Translations under genes and position numbers: made by a program
Notes under the pieces: model-generated
The model's input: the letters and a program-made list of their open reading frames with translations, nothing else
Database searches by the model: none
Told to the model about the DNA's origin: nothing
NCBI GenBank assembly: GCA_050184295.1
Contig: JBFXAM010000009.1
Coordinates: 1 to 64,000, forward strand
DNA: 64,000 nucleotides
Direction: 5' to 3'
Source of the DNA: JBFXAM01 sp050184295
GTDB taxonomy: Bacteria > Planctomycetota > Phycisphaerae > UBA1845 > Fen-1342
Shown: positions 59,817 through 64,000 of the stretch, piece after piece
Numbering within the stretch: the first letter of the stretch is position 1
Layout: each line of letters starts with the position of its first letter

Positions 59817-61457
59817 ATGCAACCAATCTCGTGCTGGGCTTTGCGCGCACGCGTCAGATTCTTCGGCGTGGCTGCAATGAGCATACTCGCGCATGACATT
59901 GCCTCGGCGGGCCCTGGGAGTTGGTCCGGCAGTCTCAACGCGCGCGTGGGGCCGGACCTTCCTATCCAAGTTCCTCTTCACGTTGAGAAACGCGAACTGC
60001 TCACCGTTTCGGTTACCGGAACGATCAGGGTAGGAGATGCACCGTGGTCTGGGCCCGCTGGAACCGATTATTACGGATTCGACCCCGAACATCGTCCGCC
60101 CTTCGGCTTCACTCACGGAATTGTCATGCTGAAGATAGGCGAGAATCATTACCCGATCGAAGGTGGTGCTCGAACCCTTCACGCGCCACGGGCCGGTTCT
60201 TTACAACTCTATGTCAATGACGACGTTTCCAGCGATAATGAGGGAGCATTTCAGGTCTTTGTGGAGATAAGACAAGGCATCGTGGGTGACGCTGACGAAG
60301 ACGGAATCTCCGATGCAAGAGAGGACGAACTGCTTGAATACTTCGCGCCTGAACTGAAATTCACACGACCGAACGACGAAGGAGGCACCCATGGCGAAGG
60401 CGACGAAGAGCGGCCCGCCGACGCCTACTGGTTCCTGCGCAATGCCGATCTTCAGAGCGACGGTGACGAGGTTATCGCGCGAAATCAGGCCCCGTTCTAT
60501 CCGGAGTGGCTCCTTAGCCAAACAAACATGCCCGGAAGCTCGATGAATTACCTGGACGTCAACGCGGTCACCGCAGCCGAAACCGATATACGGAATTCCC
60601 ACCGGCACGGACAGGAGCGCGATCGCATTCTAGCCGCCCGAAATGTCGGTGTATACGGACATGTCACCGAGAGTACGAGCGACGAGATTGAAATTGAGTA
60701 TTGGTTGTTTTATCCGAACAGCGATACATATGCTCCACTCGACATTGCGGACCACGAGGGCGATTGGGAACTATTCGAACTTGTGATTGATCGCACCGAG
60801 GCGGCCCCGTCACCGTCTCAGATTCGCACGGCAACTTGGTGGGGGCACAGCACTCGCTTGGCCCGCTGGTACCGCGATGGGCCCATTGAGTGGGAATTCA
60901 ACACCGGCCTCTTGAACTGTGCGCCGCCGGACTATCCATGCCTCCCACCGATGCCGCTTTCGCACTCGCCTGTGCTGGTCGAGTATAAGACCCATGGCTC
61001 CTGGCCTGCGCCAGCAAGGTACAACGACTTCACGGGCTATGCTATCGGCGACGGCTATTGCTATGTCGCTCAGGATATTACCAATGTGGGGGAGGCCACG
61101 CGACCTCGGCTCGGCTGCGAGGTTATTCTCCAATATAATGGTAGATGGGGTGCCGGAAACGGTATTGAAGGAGTCAACCCCGAGGGTCCAGCCCTCAAAG
61201 GTCAATGGGCACGCCCCCTACAAAGCGTCAGCGAAGCGCTCTACGTGGGCCAGTGGAGCCATGGCCGCAATCATCCCAATGGCGTTGCGCCGCTCGGCCG
61301 CATCTCTTGGCCGTATGCCGTGGTAGGAGACGCGGTGACCGCTTCGAATTCAGGCCAAACGGTTTTGATTTTTCCGGGCAACTATAATGAACAAGCGACG
61401 TATTCCAACCCAGTGACCTTAATTGCGCCGCATGGAAGTGTCACGATCGGGCAGTAG
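59817..61457 (+). CDS. Exported Vps62-domain protein, lower GC
   Basis: 546 residues from the ATG at 59817 with AAGGAAG six bases upstream; a GTG at 59799 has no ribosome site. A signal peptide-like start (FFGVAAMSILAHDIASA) is followed by a beta-rich domain, a Ca-loop-like DADEDGISDARED, and a region resembling the Vps62/DUF946 family: YWLFYPNSDTYAPLDIADHEGDWELFEL, about 295-320, with the DHEGDWE motif. The C-terminus has YVGQWSHGRNHPNGVAP and strands like a beta-helix. Function of this domain is unknown. Base composition differs from its surroundings: positions 60241-60300 contain 31 G or C of 60, while neighbours are much richer. It follows the paralogue pair on the same strand. Confidence 0.75.
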   Translation: MQPISCWALRARVRFFGVAAMSILAHDIASAGPGSWSGSLNARVGPDLPIQVPLHVEKRELLTVSVTGTIRVGDAPWSGPAGTDYYGFDPEHRPPFGFTHGIVMLKIGENHYPIEGGARTLHAPRAGSLQLYVNDDVSSDNEGAFQVFVEIRQGIVGDADEDGISDAREDELLEYFAPELKFTRPNDEGGTHGEGDEERPADAYWFLRNADLQSDGDEVIARNQAPFYPEWLLSQTNMPGSSMNYLDVNAVTAAETDIRNSHRHGQERDRILAARNVGVYGHVTESTSDEIEIEYWLFYPNSDTYAPLDIADHEGDWELFELVIDRTEAAPSPSQIRTATWWGHSTRLARWYRDGPIEWEFNTGLLNCAPPDYPCLPPMPLSHSPVLVEYKTHGSWPAPARYNDFTGYAIGDGYCYVAQDITNVGEATRPRLGCEVILQYNGRWGAGNGIEGVNPEGPALKGQWARPLQSVSEALYVGQWSHGRNHPNGVAPLGRISWPYAVVGDAVTASNSGQTVLIFPGNYNEQATYSNPVTLIAPHGSVTIGQ

Positions 61458-61479
61458 ATTGCGCGTTTCGCGTTGGCTG

Positions 61480-61747
61480 GCTTCCTGCGCTCCTCGCGCT
61501 CGCGCAGCGCGCCGCTGCGACGCTGCTCGATGCCCGCGGCCGTGTCGGCGAAGTCCTGATCGGCCGTCTGCTTGGCGGCCGCCTGCTCGTCGGTGAGGTC
61601 GCCGAAGAGATTCATTACGTCGATCCAGCGTTTCGTCAGCCAGTTCTGCACGAGATGCCACGCCTCCTGCACATCGCTCGTGAAGTTGGTCCAGGTCTTG
61701 GAGAGGAACGCGGTGGTCTCAATCCAGGCGACTTCGAGGGCGTAGAA
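61480..61747 (-). pseudogene. Fragment of a tape-measure-like planctomycete protein
   Basis: Reading the minus strand, residues such as ALEVAWIETTAFLSKTWTNF, EAWHLVQNWLTKRWIDVMNL, DQDFADTAAGIEQRRSGAL and REREERR resemble, from memory, an internal part of planctomycete phage-tail tape-measure-like proteins. Both ends are lost: upstream codons are unrelated and there is no start, ribosome site or signal. It lies in the 661-base gap 61458-62118, which otherwise holds only short repeated or frame-broken DNA. Confidence 0.45.
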
Positions 61748-62118
61748 AATCTGCTGCCGGCGACTGGCACACTCTCGAACGTGGCCTTTGAAAAACCCCC
61801 GAGCCCGCGCGCCGCCGGTGCAACTTCGTCGAGGAATTCGAGTTTTCTGAAGTGGTCGGCATGGGTTTTTCAGATGCCCCAATGGGGACCGCTGAATAAC
61901 CTGCCCCCATGCGGCGAGCGCCACAGTCTTCGCGGGCGCGGCGCGTGGGCTGATCGCCTGTGCCACGCTTTTTCAGAGGTCTTGTTGGACGACGCGGAGT
62001 CCGCGATTCGGAACTCCGCAGTCCGCGACCCGATGCGGGAATACGGGAGCAGGGTCGACCGGCACGCGGACTCTGGACAACGACCGCCGGACTCCGCTTC
62101 CTGCGCGAGACAGGCGTT
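61748..62118. other. Rest of the intergenic gap, no clear gene
   Basis: Between the fragment and the thiolase stop. Short open frames on both strands lack ribosome sites and family motifs. A pyrimidine/purine-rich stretch at 61840-61915 has lower GC. Nothing else recognised. Confidence 0.3.
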
Positions 62119-63354
62119 TCACACGCGTTCGACGATCGTCGCGACACCCTGCCCCACACCCACACACAACGTCGCGAGACCGCGCTTCACGTTGGCGTCG
62201 CGGAGCATCTCGTACACGATCGTCGTCACGAGCCGGGCCCCGCTCATGCCCAGCGGGTGGCCCAGCGCGATCGCGCCGCCGTTGGGGTTCAGCTTCGGCG
62301 CGGCGGTCCAGTCGCTGCGCCAGCAGTTCGGCGGGAGTTCGAGATCGCGAATGCAGGCGAGGCTCTGTGCGGCGAAGGCCTCGTTGAGCTCGACGTGGTC
62401 GATCTGGTCGAGCTTAAGCCCGGCGCGAGCGAGCGCCTTTCTGGTCGCGGGCACCGGGCCCATGCCCATGCACGCGGGGTCGACTCCGGCGGTCGCCGAC
62501 GCGCCGACGATCGCGAGCGGCTTGAGCCCGAGCTTTTCCGCGCGTCGGCGTTCGACGAGCAGGAGCGCCGCGGCGCCGTCGTTCACGCCGGACGAGTTTC
62601 CGGCCGTGACGGTTCCGCCTTCGCGGAACGCGGGGCGGAGCTTCGCGAGTTGTTCGATGGTTGTGTCTGGGCGCGGGTGCTCGTCCGCGCGGACGAGCAG
62701 CGGATCGCCCTTCTTCTGGGGGATGGGGACGGGGACGATCTCGTCGGCGAGCCGGCCGCTTTCGATCGCGCGCTTGCATTTCCATTGACTGGCCAGCGCG
62801 AACTCGTCCTGCTCGGCGCGGCGGATCTTCCACTTCTCAGCGACATTCTCGGCGGTTTCGCCCATGCTGAACGGGTGGTGCTTTTTCGCGAGCAGCGGAT
62901 TGGTGAAGCGCCAGCCGATCGTCGTGTCAAAGGTTTCGAACGTGCGCTGAAAAGGCTCGGCAGACTTGGCGGTGACAAAGGGCGCGCGGGTCATGCTCTC
63001 GCTGCCGCCGGCGATGAGGACGTCGGCAGCGCCGGCCTCGATCATGCGCGCCGCGATGTTGACCGATTCGAGCCCGCTGGCGCAGAGGCGGTTGATCGTC
63101 GCGCCGGGCACGCTCGGGGGCAGGCCCGCGAGCAGCGCGGCCATGCGCGCGACGTTGCGATTGTCCTCGCCGGCCTGGTTCGCTGCGCCCAGATAGACGT
63201 CCTCGATCAGCGCGGGGTCGATCCCGCTGCGCTCGACCACGGTGCGGATGACCAGCGCCGCGAGGTCGTCCGGACGCACGGGCGCGAGGACGCCGGCGTA
63301 ACGACCGATCGGCGTTCGAACCGCGGCGACAATGGCGGCTTGACGTTCGTTCAT
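62119..63354 (-). CDS. Thiolase, 3-oxoadipyl-CoA / acetyl-CoA acyltransferase type
   Basis: 411 residues. The active-site Cys is in INRLCASGLE (Cys91). His and the second Cys are in NEAFAA, GGAIALGHPLGMSGARL and CVGVGQG. GNSSGVNDGAAALLLVERR is conserved. The long form with ETFDTTIGWRFTNPLLA and SMGETAENVAEKWKI matches the PcaF/PaaJ subgroup, which cleaves 3-oxoadipyl-CoA to succinyl-CoA and acetyl-CoA. That fits aromatic breakdown together with PaaK and HPPD, but general beta-oxidation is possible. A TATAAT eight bases before the ATG and no ribosome site suggest a leaderless mRNA. Confidence 0.85.
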   Translation of the reverse strand: MNERQAAIVAAVRTPIGRYAGVLAPVRPDDLAALVIRTVVERSGIDPALIEDVYLGAANQAGEDNRNVARMAALLAGLPPSVPGATINRLCASGLESVNIAARMIEAGAADVLIAGGSESMTRAPFVTAKSAEPFQRTFETFDTTIGWRFTNPLLAKKHHPFSMGETAENVAEKWKIRRAEQDEFALASQWKCKRAIESGRLADEIVPVPIPQKKGDPLLVRADEHPRPDTTIEQLAKLRPAFREGGTVTAGNSSGVNDGAAALLLVERRRAEKLGLKPLAIVGASATAGVDPACMGMGPVPATRKALARAGLKLDQIDHVELNEAFAAQSLACIRDLELPPNCWRSDWTAAPKLNPNGGAIALGHPLGMSGARLVTTIVYEMLRDANVKRGLATLCVGVGQGVATIVERV

Positions 63355-63362
63355 GGTGCGGG

Positions 63363-63368
63363 ATTATA
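63363..63368 (-). promoter_or_regulatory. -10 box very close to the thiolase start
   Basis: Perfect TATAAT on the minus strand, with eight bases to the ATG at 63354. A start site would fall at or near the ATG. No good -35 seen. Confidence 0.45.
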
Positions 63369-63524
63369 GAGCCGCCCGGAGCGCGCATGATGCGTGCATT
63401 CTCCATTCCTCATTTTGCATTCGCGCGTCCCGACATTCGTTGACCATCGCCTGCCGCCCGCCTTACGCTCACCGCGTGCCCGCGGCGCGTGATCTCTCCG
63501 CGCGGCGTTGCCAGGAGCCTGTCT

Positions 63525-64000
63525 GTGAGCGTGACCCTCGAGCCGATCGAACGGCGCGTGTTCGGCGTGCTGATCGAGAAGGCGCTCGCGCAGCCGTCGT
63601 ATTACCCCATGACGATCAACGCGATCGTGACGGCCTGCAACCAGAAGAACAATCGCGATCCGGCGATGGAGCTCGACGAAGAGGCGGTCTGGGACACGAT
63701 CGAGGGTTTGCGCAAGCGCGGGCTGGTGTCGCGCGTGCTCGCGGGCGGTGGCGCCCGCGTCGACCGTTTCAAGCACGAGGTGCGCGACGTGTTCGCATGG
63801 GATCGACTGCAACAGGCCGTGATGGCAGAGCTGCTGCTGCGCGGCCCGCAGACCGCCGGCGAGTTGCGCACGCGCACCGAGCGCATGGGGCCGTTCGACG
63901 CGGGGCGCAGCGTCGCCGATGTGGTCGACGGATTCTGCACCGCGAGCCCGCCGCTGATGGTCGCCTTGCCGCGCCAGCCCGGCCAGTCGGCGGTGCGGTA
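63525..64000 (+). CDS. yceH: YceH/DUF480 family protein (3' end beyond window)
   Basis: At least 158 residues, cut by the right edge. The GTG at 63525 has AGGAG seven bases upstream; a second GTG two codons on is possible. The start reads VTLEPIERRVFGVLIEKALAQPSYYPMTINAIVTACNQK, with VWDTIEGLRKRGLV and HEVRDVFAW further on, a clear match to the conserved YceH family. The fold is two winged helices. The biological role is not established. It diverges from the thiolase gene with a 170-base gap. Confidence 0.9.
   Translation, partial: MSVTLEPIERRVFGVLIEKALAQPSYYPMTINAIVTACNQKNNRDPAMELDEEAVWDTIEGLRKRGLVSRVLAGGGARVDRFKHEVRDVFAWDRLQQAVMAELLLRGPQTAGELRTRTERMGPFDAGRSVADVVDGFCTASPPLMVALPRQPGQSAVR

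Noticed and set aside
1..64000. tRNA, rRNA or CRISPR
   Set aside because: No tRNA-like cloverleaf with a GTTCGAATC arm, no rRNA signature and no regularly spaced repeats with unique spacers were found by eye.

Overview
The window is a 64 kb piece of a GC-rich bacterial chromosome. It is most likely from the Planctomycetota, perhaps Phycisphaerae or a close relative. This is inferred from gene content, not from a marker gene. The clues are an extracytoplasmic-function sigma factor overlapping a Ser/Thr kinase fused to WD40 propellers, dockerin-like Ca-binding repeats and a PEP-CTERM-like end on secreted proteins, large Kelch/Ig and collagen-like surface proteins, a planctomycete-type fibronectin protein, LpxA (so an outer membrane), and many short inverted repeats between genes. 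No rRNA, tRNA, CRISPR array or intact insertion sequence was seen.

Layout. 1-6.3 kb: two secreted surface proteins on the minus strand, a Kelch/Ig giant cut by the left edge and a collagen-like lipoprotein ending in a phage-fibre chaperone domain. 6.3-12.4 kb: a divergent UDP-glucuronate decarboxylase / UDP-glucose dehydrogenase pair sharing a palindromic -10 box, then dUTPase, a sarcosine-oxidase-type flavoprotein and a membrane protein. 12.4-16.1 kb: a two-gene 2-oxoacid:ferredoxin oxidoreductase (gamma-delta, alpha-beta) behind a consensus sigma-54 promoter. 16.2-22.4 kb: a sensor kinase paired with an AsmA-like protein, diverging from a lipoprotein and a TPR protein. 22.5-27.5 kb: a UbiA-type transferase, a GspE/PilB-type ATPase, a STAS protein, a 4-TM protein and a PhzF-type protein. 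27.5-33.7 kb: ResB-CcsA cytochrome c maturation with an overlapping third gene. 33.7-36.7 kb: pdxJ, lpxA and glycerate kinase.

36.9-45.8 kb: membrane proteins, a HAF-repeat secreted protein, phenylacetate-CoA ligase, a lectin-ended fibre-like protein, a TPR protein, a lipase-like lipoprotein and a cytosine deaminase of the yeast FCY1 type. 45.9-49.9 kb: the WD40 kinase and its sigma factor. 50-52.3 kb: a secreted serine hydrolase with tryptophan-rich tandem repeats, a class A beta-lactamase-type core and dockerin-like repeats. 52.7-54.1 kb: lexA with an uncharacterised gene overlapping its start. 54.4-64 kb: 4-hydroxyphenylpyruvate dioxygenase, a fibronectin protein bracketed by copies of one repeat, a 21-bp tandem array, two paralogous fibre-like proteins, a lower-GC Vps62-domain gene, a decayed tail-like gene fragment, a thiolase and the start of yceH.

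How the parts relate. Four secreted proteins (3.9, 41.6, 57.1 and 58.4 kb) share fibre-like modules and look like a surface-fibre repertoire. Phenylacetate-CoA ligase, HPPD and the 3-oxoadipyl-CoA-type thiolase suggest aromatic breakdown but sit in separate loci. All calls come from reading the sequence; no database search was run.
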